This document shows, one piece after another, positions 1 to 11,101 of a stretch of DNA of 64,000 bases (its first letter is position 1; every line of letters starts with the position of its first letter). Location: assembly GCA_963556145.1 (NCBI GenBank), contig OY744473.1:2666001-2730000 (forward strand), in the 5' to 3' direction. This stretch comes from Hygrocybe punicea (lineage: Eukaryota > Basidiomycota > Agaricomycetes > Agaricales > Hygrophoraceae). Made by a program: the position numbers and the translations under genes. The notes below the pieces were generated by a model. That model searched no databases. It worked only from the letters and a program-made list of their open reading frames with translations, and was not told the DNA's origin.

Positions 1-404
1 TGTGTAGCATTCAAGGTCATGGAGAAGTAGGGTTGAGCAAATGCGAGTTAATTGTCAGCACACTGTTTGGGGGGCAGTTGTGTTTGGCAGTTGACCTGTT
101 GCTCCCTGAGCAATTGCTTCATGGCTGAGAGTGTTGCATGATGGTGCAACACAGGGGAGATGGCAGGTAGAGAGGAGGTTGATGAAGACTCAAGACACTC
201 TATGTAGTTGTATTTTATGCTAATTTATGTGTTGCTGAGGTGGGAGATGGGCTTAGTAGATCAAATATGCAATATGCAACACATGCTATGTATCTTATGC
301 CATATGTAACATGCTTTATGCAATTTTCTTAATTCAGCAAAGAAGTAGGGAGGGGGAAAAAAGAACTTGTTCATGCCATGCGCAGCATTGGCCCACTAAA
401 CAAG
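1..404 (+). mobile_element. 3' terminal segment of a Helitron that lies upstream of the window
   Basis: This stretch is nearly the same as 23101-23512, which follows the stop codon of a Helitron helicase gene in this window, so it is read as the untranslated 3' end of another Helitron whose genes lie to the left. It finishes with the shared end signature GGCCCACTAAACAAG and the next base is T, as at the other copies (23512, 25779, 40956 and reversed at 5219). The last 40 bases can form a CTTGTT/AACAAG stem. No coding potential is visible. Seen: the repeat and its sharp end. Inferred: Helitron 3' terminus. Confidence 0.7.
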
Positions 405-751
405 TATCATATGTTTTGCTCTTTGTAGTCTTATTTGAGCTTTAGTAAACAAATACAAATAGATGTAAACAAAGACAAATAAATTACTCATTTGCTGATA
501 TCATCAGTAGACATGCATGAGTGATGTTGCAACTTAACCATATAACAAATACAAATAAACAAACCCAATATGGTTAGATTACTTTATATTACAATTTTGG
601 TTTTGGTCAATTTTCTCACATAATCATGATTATGTAATCATTAGTCAGATCACCATTTGAACCCAGACTTTGAACCTTATTGCACTTTTGCCTCTTAAAC
701 CTGAACCATCACCTTCCCCATTGGGTGTGTTGAAGTCCATATTTTTTGACC

Positions 752-1370
752 TTTTTGGCTCCTTTAAGCTCATTTTTCCATATTCAGACTCCGAAAAAAG
801 GCGATCTGGATCAGGTGATGTGCCCGGACCATTCAGGGTCCAATGCTGACATAAGCTTCCCTTTTATAGACATAAAAGTCAAAAATTCTTTGGATTTTTG
901 TGCTTTTGCTTTCCTGTGGCTCTGTTTGATTTTCTGGACTACTGGTAATGTCTTATATTGGTATATTTTATTGTTTGTTAACATAATCTATCATTTTACA
1001 GCCCATCTCCCTGTCAATTTTCAAAGTATGTACAAATTTCATGTTTTTTCACCCTTTTTGCTGGTTTAAGCTCAGTTTTCCATATTCAGACTCCGAAAAA
1101 ATGCGACCTGGATCAGGTGATGTTCCTGTACCATTCAGGGTCCAATACTGACATAATCTTTGCTTTTATAGACAAAAAAGTCGAAAATTCTCTAAATTTT
1201 CATGCTTTTTCTTTTCTCTGGCTCTGTTTTGTATCTTGGACCACTGGTGAGGACTTTTATTGGTGTAAATTATTGTTGGTTGACATAATCCATCATTGGA
1301 CAGTTAATCTCCCTGTCAACATTCAAAGTATGTGGAAATTTCGCATTTTTTCACCTTTTTAGATCGTATA
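752..1370 (+). repeat. Tandem duplication, about 302-bp unit, 2 copies
   Basis: Two diverged units follow each other. The landmark CATATTCAGACTCCG occurs near 779 and again near 1081, and a third partial start (TAAGCTCATTTTTC) appears near 1369. Each unit contains the phrase CATTCAGGGTCCAA. Short open frames run through both units but they are overlapping and not conserved, so I do not call a gene. Bases 405-751 before it are AT-rich and show nothing I recognise. Confidence 0.6.
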
Positions 1371-1641
1371 AGCTCATTTTTCAACCTACAGGTTTACAGT
1401 GGATCCTTTCTAGCTCAGGTATGAATCTTTTACCATCTATGATCAAATGTTTACATATTATATTTATATATAGCTTTGAAATGCCAAATTTTGTGGATTT
1501 TTTCGATTTTTACTACTTCATGTGCTGGAATTTGTATTGGTATGTTTTTTATACATCTTTTCCAGCTATATTTGACATATCCATATTGTCATCCAGCTTC
1601 TATTTTCAAAAAAATTATAAAACTGTTCACAACAATGTCTT

Positions 1642-2262
1642 ATGATTTTTATCATTGCAATGTCTTGGGCACAATGTGCTGTTACTGGGATTGGCCTTGT
1701 GCCTCCTGCAAGTGACATACAAAATGTCCATGTCACACCAACTGTCTCTGTAATACCAAATGTCATTCTGTGCCCTGTTACTCTGAATTTTTACAAAGAC
1801 AATCTCACAAAGAATGAAAATCCCACTTATTTACCAATTTTAGTCCCCATTCATAATATTAGTCTCCAATCCACCTCTTCTTTCACATCACACATCCCTG
1901 AAAAAATCACAAGTATCTCCAACAGTACTGAATTTGTTCTTTCTAGTTGTAAATCAGCTCATCCCTCTTTTTTATTTGAACTATATGTCAGAATCTTCTT
2001 GAACATGTTTGATTTGCTTTCTGTCTATCATTGTACAACCAGCATTGCTAACAAATGCATGTATATTAAGTTGAAATCTCAACAGAATCTAGTCAGAAAA
2101 CATGACTTTAAAGCTTACCTGAAATATGTAACCAAACAACCTATATTAGCCAATGGAGGAATTCTGTTGTTTGTCTTGGTTCTGCATCATTTCCTAGCTT
2201 TTAAAATGTCTGCTCACTATATTTGCAATAAAACTTCAAAATTATTTGAGATGTTCATGTGA
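1642..2262 (+). other. Unassigned open frame upstream of Helitron copy A
   Basis: A 206-codon open frame rich in S, T, P and hydrophobic residues stands just before the recognisable Helitron frame. I cannot match it to a family. Its last part (near 2160-2260) may overlap the degenerate start of the Helitron protein, because in copies D and E the homologous frame also extends upstream of the conserved VGGG segment. It could equally be non-coding AT-rich sequence. No function is proposed. Confidence 0.25.
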
Positions 2263-5218
2263 AAATGTATCTTTCAATGCTAACATTCATATTGAATGTA
2301 TTGGTGGAGGAAAAGCAAATGTATTCTCATTTCATGAACTAATTCCTACTTCAATCAATGATAATGCTAGTATGAATGCAGCTAAATATAAATTCCACTC
2401 GTACATGCCAAAAAATGAAGCACTCTCACTGGAATCATCATCTGAGAAGTCACTTGTACTTGTAAATCATCCATTTGAACTGTTGACTCCAAAATTGACC
2501 ATTGCAAGTTTGAAAGTGATTGCTGCTAGCCATAGCATTCTTGTACACTCAAGAATAAATCATGGAGCACTTCAGACTGCAATACAGAATCATGTGTGCT
2601 CCAGCTGCCCTGCTTTTGTGTCAGTATTTGAATTAATTGATGAAGAGCAATTGCAAATCGCAAGAAAACCCTGAATATTATGGCAGTTAATAAGTTCAAA
2701 AATCAGAATTTAGAGAAGCATTCCAAACAAAACCTTCTGGCTATTCAAAAATTCAAAATACAATATCCTGAGAGACATGCAAAACAAAATCTGGCAGCTG
2801 TACAGAAATTTCATCTAGAAAATCCTGCCAAGCATGCAACACAAAATCTAGCAGCTGTACAGAAATTTCATCTGGACAATCCTGAGACACATGCAACACA
2901 AAATCTGGCAGCTGTTCAAAAGTTCAAAGTTGATCATCATGACAGACACCTAAAACACACACTAAATGCAGTTAGAAGACATACAATGAATCACCCTGAG
3001 CAGCATTGTAAAGGCGAGGTCGGGGTGGCTGCGGAATAATAATCCTAAGCCTGTGGTGTCAGCGTAGAAGTGACTAGGAATAGTCTAACAAGCTTCAGTA
3101 AGATAATAGGATATAAAAGGTAAGAAGCCGCCGAGTAAACTACTGAAATCTATCGAGACCGATCGAAGCCGACGAAGCCGACGATGTCGGGTACGGCGGG
3201 TCGGGTGTCGGGTGACGAGGGATGTAGAGATAAAGGCGGTAGAAAGACGGGGAGGGCGTCGAGGAATCTGACGAGCAATGTGTGCGATGGATTTTACTGA
3301 GAGACTAATTCTCAGAGAGAGGAAATGGGGGAACTGGTTTCTTATTTTGAGACGGCGCTTGGGCACCGTTTTTATACTACAAATTTCTGTACCTAGATTC
3401 GGACGAGAGTCCTCGGCCGATGAGAGGAAACAAAGGAGAATAAAAATGGGGAAGTAGGAAGAGCGTTGCGAGGTGACGATGACAGGGAAAATGGGTGGAA
3501 GATATAAAAACCGTAAAAGATGCAATATACTTTACTATATCCCCATAAGGGAGACGCTAGGCGTGAATAAGGCAAGTCCGATGTCGGGATCCCAGTCCGA
3601 TGAGATCTATCTTTGATATTTGAAGTTCCGTGAGTTTAGGAGATAGACCGACCAGGTACGTGAGCGGCCGTGCTAGTCGGTATGCATCGGGTTGTGTCGG
3701 GTTACGTCGGGTTCGAGCGTAGATTGCTAGAGACGTCGGGTTCGAGCGGATTCGCTAGATATCGATGTTACGGCCTCAGAGGGTCGAGGACCCTCTACAG
3801 CATGCCCAAACCAATCACCTCGCTGTCAATACATATAGAGACAACATTCAATTTCCTCCAGATCTACCTTCAACAAAATTGCAACACACTATTGTTTCCA
3901 AGTTCTGTCAAGATACTTCTCCTAACAAATTCAGTGAATCTAGTTGTGCTGTCTGTGGAAGATTAACACCAGTCCTGCAATTGCAAAGTTACATAGACTT
4001 GAATTTGAATTGTTTGAAACAATCTGGTGTAACTCACAAAGAGCGCTTCTCATTTGATGATCTAATCCAATTTTCAGATAGCCCTATAATCAATGAAGAC
4101 CTTCATGGCATTTGCAAGAAGTGTTACAAGTCTTTGGTTAAAGGAAAATGCCCTGCTATGTCTCTGGCAAATGGTTTATGGCTTGGAGAGATTCCTAATG
4201 AATTGACTAATTTGTCTTATGCAGAACAGGTTCTTATCGCTAGAGTGAGACACAATAGATGCATAGTTCGAGTTTCTTCAGGAATGCACAAGATGAGAGC
4301 AAATGCCATTACATTTGCCAATCCAACTCCAAAGATTTATGACATTTTACCCCCACCTGTTGATGAGTTGGATGAAGTGCTGGCATTTATTTATACTGGA
4401 CCATGTAAGCCTACAAAATCTGATTTTGAGTGTACACCATTGCTTGTTAGGAGAAACAAAGTTGCCACTGCTTTGAACTGGCTGAAACTGAATCACGGTG
4501 ACTATTTTGACTTGGAGATTTCAGATGAAAACTTGCAGCAATATCCTGAGAATGCTAGTTGTGGTAGAGTATAGAAAATCCTTTGTCAACAAAAACCCAG
4601 AAGCTACTGCTGTTAATGACATGGAAGAGGAAGAAGGTACTGAGACTGGCATGTGTCCATTTGTAGTTCATGGTCTGACTGGTGAAGAATACTCAACCAA
4701 AAGTATCAAAGCCATAAAAGCCATTGCCTTGAAACATTTGATGGATAATGAAAAGATCCTGGCAATTGGACATGAGAGTGATCCACAATCCATCTATAAT
4801 AATCCTTAGTTATTCCCTCAAATGTTGCCATGGTTGTTTCCCTATGGACTTGGTGGAATTGGAAACTCTCTGATCCAAGGCAACATATCTGAAATCAAAC
4901 ACAAAAGACACTTGTTAATGTACTATGACAAGAGGTTTCAAAAAGATCCACACTTTCCTTTGATTGCATTCAACCATGAGCAAATAAAGGAGTCTACAAC
5001 AGGTGGCTATTTATTAGCCGAAAAGGCAAAATTTGAACACATTTCACAAAGATTGATGGATGTTGATCTTGGAGTGTTGAATAACATTGCTAGAAAAATG
5101 GAAAATGGTGAACATGTCACTCCAGAAACAGATGAAGAGAAGTTATGTTTCCAATTAATTAAAGACATTGATCATGTAGGAAGTCATGTCAAAGGATCAC
5201 TCACAAGCAAGAAATATA
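2246..5218 (+). pseudogene. Helitron copy A: N-terminal half of Rep-helicase, DUF6570 region (broken)
   Basis: This is the front half of a fungal Helitron transposase, the rolling-circle enzyme that nicks and unwinds DNA. Order: a leader ending near 2674; a run of about 19-residue repeats with the core QNLAAVQKF (2680-3006); then after an inserted LTR the DUF6570 region (3804-4570) with CAVCG, CKKCYKSL, GLWLGEIPNEL, RHNRCIVRVSSGMHKMRANA and YTGPCKPTKSDFE; then HGLTGEEY and the start of Helitron_like_N (PWLFPYGLGG, 4822-5218). It is dead: frameshifts near 2665 and 4555, an in-frame TAG at 4807, a solo LTR at 3007-3799, and a sharp cut after residues SKKY at 5218 where another element begins. 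Copies B-E supply the unbroken comparison. The family call is secure; each frameshift position is approximate. Confidence 0.88.
3007..3799. mobile_element. Solo LTR (probably Ty3/gypsy type) inside Helitron copy A
   Basis: A 793-bp insert begins TGTAAAGG and ends CCTCTACA, the TG...CA pattern of LTRs, and is flanked by GCAT on both sides (3003-3006 and 3800-3803). Removing insert and one GCAT joins the Helitron frame exactly: ...HPEQH then AQTNHLAVNTYRD, which continues the repeat pattern. There is no gag or pol inside, so it is a solo LTR left by recombination between two LTRs. The ends fit Ty3/gypsy elements better than copia, but a 4-bp duplication is slightly short for gypsy (5 bp is possible if the end is shifted by one base). 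Confidence 0.72.
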
Positions 5219-6924
5219 CTTGTTTAGTGGGCCAGTGCTTCGCATGGCATGAACGAGTTCTTTCATCATTTTGTATTCAGAGTCATTCCCCACAATGTCA
5301 TTTCCCACCACAAGATATTGTTTTGGCCAAGATTTACAGCCTTTTAAGAATATATGGCACTCACAGCTCAAAGGACAAAAATAAAGGAAAACACAGTATA
5401 TGCACTTCTAGCCCTTGAAAAACTAAACAAGTTTCTCCCTACAATCTTCTTCACAGGACTTCATCTGACAGCATAATTTGATATTACCACTTTGGGTGTC
5501 AGTTTACCTTTTAGTTCATCCACAGCTCACCATGTACAAAAGATTGTCCAAATCTAATTACAGCAGTATGTAGCCCTTAAAGAATAGTACAACTTTCCCT
5601 CTATAACCATCTCAATCCATGCAGTATTTCATGAGATACAAGATTCAGCACTTGAAATTCCACCAAGTCAAAATTTCTCAATTGCAAAAAGTGGAGTGCC
5701 ATGAATTACTAAAACAACTATAATCAGAAAGGATTTTCCTGAATAGGTGCATGCATGCATTTCTCTAAACAAATATATTGATAGAAGGGTATCTACTTAA
5801 ATATATTACTATATACAAAGAAGGTGAGGGAGGGGGTGCAAAAGGTGGAAACATGGGCTTCGAAACCCCTTTCCTCTCATTTTCTATGGTAACGAAGTGC
5901 AGGGGCTGGCCAGAGAATAGTCGGAAACGGGGTGGGTCATCCTGGTGGTCAAAAAAAGTAAGGGGGACCTGTTGGGGCAAACCCCCGTTGTCTTGTTTGC
6001 CATGGAAACATGGCACGGGGGATGTACTGGCCAAGGTTGGATGAAAATGGGGCGGGAGCTGTCCTGGTGGTCAAAAAGATGGGGGGGCTGGTGGGGCAGA
6101 AGGCGGAAACGTGAGGGATTTGGACCCCCCAGCCTCTCCTTTTCTATGGAAACGAGTTGCGGGGCATGTACTGGCTGGGGGTGGTTGAAAACGGGGTGGG
6201 AAGGGGCATCCTAGTGGGTGAAAACGGGGTGGTGGTAGAAAAAGGGAGTCTGGTGGTGGTTGGGCATGAGGGCTTGAGACCCCCCGGTCGCTCGTTTTCA
6301 ATGGAAACGGAGTGCGGGGAGTGTAGGCTAGCTGGGGGTGGTCCAAAACGGGATGGGAGTGGGTATCCTGGTGGTAGAAAATGGGGTGGTGGTGGTGGTT
6401 GCGCAGACAGCCGGAACGTGAGGGCCTAAAGCCCCCCGACCATTCATTTTCAACCCAAACGAGGTGCGGGAGGTTGATTCATGTCAGCCATGGTCGAAAT
6501 CGCTGGGACAGCAGGTTTTGACTGTGGAAGAAGTCGGGGAGTTGAGAGCTGAGACTCCTGTGACACAAAGTGACAACTTCCTTTTTCAATCAAATTCCGT
6601 GTCATACAATTTTTTTTTCTCATCCATTGGAGCGGTTTTTTATTTTTTATGACCTCAAGATAAATCCTATATTCCTAACAATATTTGAGGACACAATTCC
6701 AAAACTCTAGTTTATTCATGATTTCTTCCAAAAAAAAACACATTAGGAATGCAGAATTTGGCTCTATAGTTGATTTTAAATATTATTTAATTATTTAATT
6801 ATTTAATTATTTAAATTATTAAATTATTAAATTATTAAATTATTTAAATTATTTAATTACTGACGAACTGCCCTATATCCTGGACTGATAAGAACGATTC
6901 TTCCATAAATGGAAGAACTCGTAA
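5219..6924 (-). mobile_element. Non-autonomous Helitron-like element E1 (1.7 kb)
   Basis: Read on the minus strand, it starts at 6924 with TTACGAGTTCTTCC, a hairpin arm, and ends at 5219 with ACTAAACAAG. The host after the end is the broken Helitron A, whose sequence (AAGAAATATA) is continuous in copy C at about 42690, so this border is mapped to the base and has no target duplication. Inside, from right to left, are an AT-rich part with (TTAAAT)n-like repeats, the block with CTCATCCATTGGAG, satellite S1 (5840-6480) and a 3' block (about 5400-5720) related to 63641-64000. No gene is carried. The pairing of these two ends is inferred from similar spacing in other copies. Confidence 0.6.
5840..6480 (-). 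repeat. Satellite S1 array (about 145-150 bp unit)
   Basis: G-rich on this strand. Each unit contains a phrase like GACCCCCC then a CTCGTTTTCA-like core, a GAGGTGCGGGG-like core, and CATCCTGGTGGTTGAAAA. The same family is seen at 13970-14800, 15930-16600, 28080-28580, 39290-40260, 43380-44010 and 57935-58500. Open frames through it exist in all directions because the unit has few stops, and I treat none of them as genes. Confidence 0.75.
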
Positions 6925-8000
6925 TCATTGTATGATGTGTCGAATTTTCTGGTAAAGATGCTTCTCCAATGCACCTATTGACAATACCTGGCTAGTACAC
7001 ACCATCTCATTTGTTGTATATATGCATGTCCTGATTTATGGCGCTTTTCAAAACTAATGACATTTCAAAAAACAAATTTGTTAAGTTTGGGGACCTAAGT
7101 GAATATTGTAACTCATGAAATACTGCACAGATTTACATGGTTGTAGAATGAAGTTTCATCCAAATTTCAAGGGCTAGCCACTCCTGTATTTAAATTTAGG
7201 AAATATTCAGATTATTGGTAGTTGCAGGNNNNNNNNNNNNNNNNNNNNNNNNNNNNNNNNNNNNNNNNNNNNNNNNNNNNNNNNNNNNNNNNNNNNNNNN
7301 NNNNNNNNNNNNNNNNNNNNNNNNNNNNGTTTTAGTCACTGAAATGCAGAAATGCACCTGCAACTACCAATAATCTGAATATTTCCTAAATTTAAATACA
7401 GGAGTGGCTAGCCCTTGAAATTTGGATGAAACTTCATTCTACAACCATGTAAATCTGTGCAGTATTTCATGAGTTACAATATTCACTTAGGTCCCCAAAC
7501 TTAACAAATTTGTTTTTTGAAATGTCATTAGTTTTGAAAAGCGCCATAAATCAGGACATGCATATATACAACAAATGAGATGGTGTGTACTAGCCAGGTA
7601 TTGTCAATAGGTGCATTGGAGAAGCATCTTTACCAGAAAATTCGACACATCATACAATGATTACGAGTTCTTCCATTTATGGAAGAATCGTTCTTATCAG
7701 TCCAGGATATAGGGCAGTTCGTCAGTAATTAAATAATTTAAATAATTTAATAATTTAATAATTTAATAATTTAAATAATTAAATAATTAAATAATTAAAT
7801 AATGTTTAAAATCAACTATAGAGCCAAATTCTGCATTCCTAATGTGTTTTTTTTTGGAAGAAATCATGAATAAACTAGAGTTTTGGAATTGTGTCCTCAA
7901 ATATTGTTAGGAATATAGGATTTATCTTGAGGTCATAAAAAATAAAAAACCGCTCTAATGGATGAGAAAAAAAAATTGTATGACATGAAATTTGATTAGT
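6586..8000. repeat. Large palindrome (arms about 640 bp) around an assembly gap
   Basis: Bases 6586-7228 and 7358-8000 are inverted copies with few differences. They include the TTACGAG end signature (ending at 6924 and starting at 7661), an AT-rich run and flanking sequence beyond the signature, so flanks were duplicated too. The centre holds 100 Ns (7229-7328), a conventional gap of unknown size. This may be a true inverted duplication that stopped the assembler, or a misjoin. Confidence 0.8.
7229..7328. other. Assembly gap (100 N)
   Basis: Exactly 100 unknown bases. The round number suggests a placeholder for a gap of unknown length. It sits in the middle of the palindrome described at 6586-8000, so the two sides may not be truly adjacent. 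Confidence 0.99.
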
Positions 8001-8019
8001 CTCAAAGGACATCGGACAA

Positions 8020-8460
8020 AGTCATAGTGTCATGTCCTCAGAGAGATCACCCTTATTTAATTTTACTGAGTGTCCTTCTGGACAAGTCTCAAGGGAGGTC
8101 CGACGAAGTCCCGGTCTCGAGTCATCGAAGGGTCCAGTGAGACCGTCCTCAAAACTACACATCCAAAGGGTGGACGTGAATGCACAGACTGCACAATTAC
8201 AACTCCCATGGCACAGATTGCCCCCTCTACTTATATTGGAGACTGAAGGAGGGCCATGCACAGACTGCACAACCACACCCTCCACGGCCCAGACAGCCAT
8301 CCCCCTCCGTTGATTTCAGAAGGGTGAAAGGGAATCATGCACAGACTGCACAATCACACCTTCCATGGCTCAGATAGCCACCCTTCTATGCTACACAGCT
8401 AGGAAAACTAAGGAAACTAATGAAACTACATGTCAGTACTGACCTCTCGGCTGCAGGGGA
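8020..8460 (-). repeat. Satellite S3: about 100-bp units with a CAGACTGCACAA core
   Basis: Units carry the phrase TGCACAGACTGCACAA and CATGGCACAGAT or CACGGCCCAGAC. The same array with its flanks is found in the other orientation at 38220-38600 and 44090-44540, where it again sits between satellite S1 or S2 and an AT-rich block. Small open frames overlap it but shift from unit to unit, so no gene is called. Confidence 0.65.
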
Positions 8461-8477
8461 TAGAGATCTCGTATATG

Positions 8478-10197
8478 CATCAGCAAAACCCGGTTCCGCT
8501 ACCAAGCCATATATAGCAATTCCATAGATGTCATAGCACCCACAGCACCCATAGCAAGGTCTTATAATTTACAGCACTACCTAGCTTTGCACGCTCCTAT
8601 GAATTACTACATAGTTTGGCTGGCCTCTATAGAGTACTTTATAGATGGCCCAGAATGTACTGGAATCCCTGCCATACCACTGCTGGTTCATTGATACTTT
8701 CTCACATTCAGCAATGTTGAAAACTCAAAAAGGTAATAGATTTGTATAGCGACAACAGATACTATAGCATCGTATTGAGCGCCGAAACAGTAACAACCTT
8801 CCACCCCATATGATCGTGACTTCCCTGCCTGCTCGCATGCCAGGAACTCTGCGTGCTCCCCCCAACCGGGACACCGCTCTTTCCCCCACTCAGACAGTCG
8901 TGCAATCCGCTCGCAAGCAGGGCAAGCCCATGAGCGCCATGTTCGCTCGAATGCTGATAATGGTACCGCAATCCGTTCATATTCTTGTACCGTCGCTGAC
9001 AGTCACCTACGCCGCAAGCAAATGGGCGCAACCGGCGTTCCGCCTCGCGTGCCACCTCTCGCAGCTCGTGCTCTGTGAACCCAGTCGCATCCACGTTCCC
9101 TTCCATACCGGCGTCACTGTGCCCACTGGCAGCGGGTAATTACGGTAAAATGGGGCCGTTCGCTTGCTTGTAGCTCTCTTGCTGCAGTTCGGCTTAGGGC
9201 AGCGGAAAGGCTTGTTCAGGAGGACACAGGACGAGACAGCGTGGTGCTTGCCCACGAAGTCCCAGATGGTGGATGTGCACGTCTTCCACTGTCCTGGCTC
9301 GGTCAGATCGTCGGAGGACTGAGAGGAAGGGGGTGGGAGAAATCCGAGGTTGCAGATGAGGTCCCCGGTGGAAAGGTGTCCCACAGACCGGCGTCCAGGA
9401 GCTGCTCCTCGCACTCTAAGATGGCGTGCTCGGTGAGCTCCGAGCATGGGACGAACACGCGGAGGACGGGTGTGCGGTTACGAGATGTTGCCATTTGCAA
9501 GTCGTGCGGTGAAGATCGTAGGGATGGTGCGGACCGGCTGCGCATGATTAGCGAGCCAGTGTTGTTGTTGTTGTTGTAAGGGAAGAAGGGTGGGGAGCTG
9601 AGCGAGGAATCGCTGGAGAGGCGGGATAATGTGAATCTCCGGCATGGAAGCGGAAGGGATTTGGAAAAGTCATTGTCTGAGGTTGATCTGGAGCTTTGCA
9701 AGGTGCGTCGCCAACTGCTTGCGTAAACTTTGAGGGCTTGCAGATCCGCCGAGGGTGGGGGAGGGGGGAGGACTGGGTCATTGTTGCCGAATATGGACAG
9801 TCTCCTGCGGACACCTTTAGAGAGGGGTAGAGTGTGGAAGAGGGAGAGAAAGTAGGATTTGGACCCAAGTTTATAGCAAAGGTCTAAAACGGTGGGGAAA
9901 GGTAAAGTGGGGGCAACATCGCGAAATAAAACGGAAAAAAAGTGAACTGTGCCAAACATGAACAAAGATAGGACTTACAAGAATTTCGTGAACTCGAATG
10001 TGAGATGTATTGAGCCTAGGATTTGGAGACCTGTGTAGTATCAGTGTGATTTTTAGAGGAATATGTAGTGGGCACACAGAGCTGCATAGTGCTATCAAGT
10101 GCTACGTAATCAAAGGTTTGCTATGGCTGCTATGACTTTGCTATGCCTACTATGGAATTTGGGCAAATGCTATGGCCCGAACCGGGTTTTGCTGATG
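8478..10197. mobile_element. TIR element (1.72 kb) carrying a captured host-gene piece
   Basis: The outer 19 bases, CATCAGCAAAACCCGGTTC at 8478 and its reverse complement at 10179-10197, form terminal inverted repeats. Weaker inverted similarity (runs of GCTATGG/CCATAGC) continues inward for roughly 100 bp on each side. The flanks (AGAGATCT...TATG on the left, TGGGGGGG on the right) match the single sequence AGAGATCTGG-TGTGGGG seen in neighbouring satellite S2, which supports an insertion there, but I cannot define a clear target duplication. There is no transposase. It contains the C2H2 zinc-finger pseudogene at 8790-9965, so it resembles a gene-capturing (Pack-type) element. Superfamily unknown. 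Confidence 0.55.
8790..9965 (-). pseudogene. C2H2 zinc-finger transcription-factor-like pseudogene (Sfp1-like)
   Basis: Reading the minus strand, a serine-rich part (from about 9965) leads to TEPGQW, the phrase DFVGKHHAVSSCVLLNKPF and a first finger RCPKPNCSK, then RPFACGVGDCQRRYKN-MNGLRYHYQH, a second finger. Paired fingers of this spacing, with NGLKYH-like motifs, are characteristic of fungal Sfp1-like zinc-finger proteins; this is from memory of the family. It is broken: one base is missing near 9385 (the frame changes between LLDAGLWD and HLSTGD), two extra bases near 9190 disrupt finger one after NCSK, and the segment between the fingers is deleted. It lies within a TIR element, so it is probably a captured copy, not a resident gene. 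The exact start is uncertain. Confidence 0.65.
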
Positions 10198-10790
10198 TGG
10201 GGGGGCATGAGGAAGAGGGGGTCAGTACAACTCAACGGGACACATCGGACCACTTGGAGGGGTGTACTTACAGTTCATTTGGTCCCCCCGAACTGGTCCC
10301 CAAGTGGTGTGGTGGTCCGACTTCGGGGGGTAGAGATCTGGTGTATGGGGGGCAGGAGGAGGAGGGGATCAGTGTGGTTGAATGGGACGCATCGGACCAT
10401 GTCTGGGGGTGTACTTACAATCCATTGGGTCCCCCCCATCCGCTCCTCAAGTGGTGTGGTGGTCTGACTTCGGGGGGTAGAGATCTGGTGTATGGGGGGG
10501 CATGAGGAGGAGGGGGTTACCATGACTCAACAGGAAACATCGTACCATGTTTGATGCCATTCCTACACTCCATTGGGTCCCCCCTAACTGGTCCCCACAG
10601 GGTTTGGCCGTCCGACTTTGGGGGGTAGAGATCTGGGATGTGGGGGGGATGAGGAGGAGGGGGGCACCATGACTCAACAGGAAACATCGTACCATGTTTG
10701 ATGCCATTCCTACACTCCATTGGGTCCCCTCTAACTGGTCCCCACAGGGTTTGGCTGTCCGACTTCAGGGGGGTAGAGAACTGGTATTGA
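10198..10790 (+). repeat. Satellite S2 array (about 145-150 bp, 4 units)
   Basis: Four units share the phrases GGGGGGTAGAGATCTGG, GGGGGCATGAGGA(A/G)GAGGGGG, CAACAGGAAACATCG or CAACGGGACACATCG, and CATTGGGTCCCCCC. The same family in reverse orientation is at 37740-38185. The open frames it gives on both strands are by-products of the repeat. Confidence 0.75.
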
Positions 10791-11101
10791 GACCAAGGAA
10801 TGTGTGACTGACTGTGACAATTGCCTTTTTGGATCAAATTCCGCGTCATACAAATCTTTTTTCTGCTCCCTCGGAGCAGTTTTTGATCTTTTACGGCCTC
10901 AAGATAAATCCTATATTCATGAAAATATTTGAGGACAAAATTCAGAAAATCTAGTTTATTTGTGATTTTTATCAAAAAAAAACGGTCCAAAACGCAGAAT
11001 TTGGCTCTATAGTTGATTTCAAACATTAATTAATTACTGACGAACTGCCATATATCCTAGACTCATAAGAAAGAGTCTTCCATAAATGGAAGAACTCGTA
11101 A
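10791..11101 (-). mobile_element. 5' end of a Helitron-like element (E8) cutting Helitron copy D
   Basis: On the minus strand the block starts at 11101 with TTACGAGTTCTTCC, a hairpin with GGAAGACTC, then AT-rich sequence, GAGCCAAATTCTGC, CCTCAAATATTTTC and a link to satellite S2. The block is repeated at 37404-37740 and 42976-43270 and in the palindrome. It begins exactly where the reading frame of Helitron D stops being homologous (after residues LAIG). The far end of this particular copy is not clear. Confidence 0.6.

Noticed and set aside
8478..10197. Assigning the TIR element to hAT or Mutator
   Set aside because: The ends are clear but no 8- or 9-bp duplication can be read at the borders, so the superfamily is left open.
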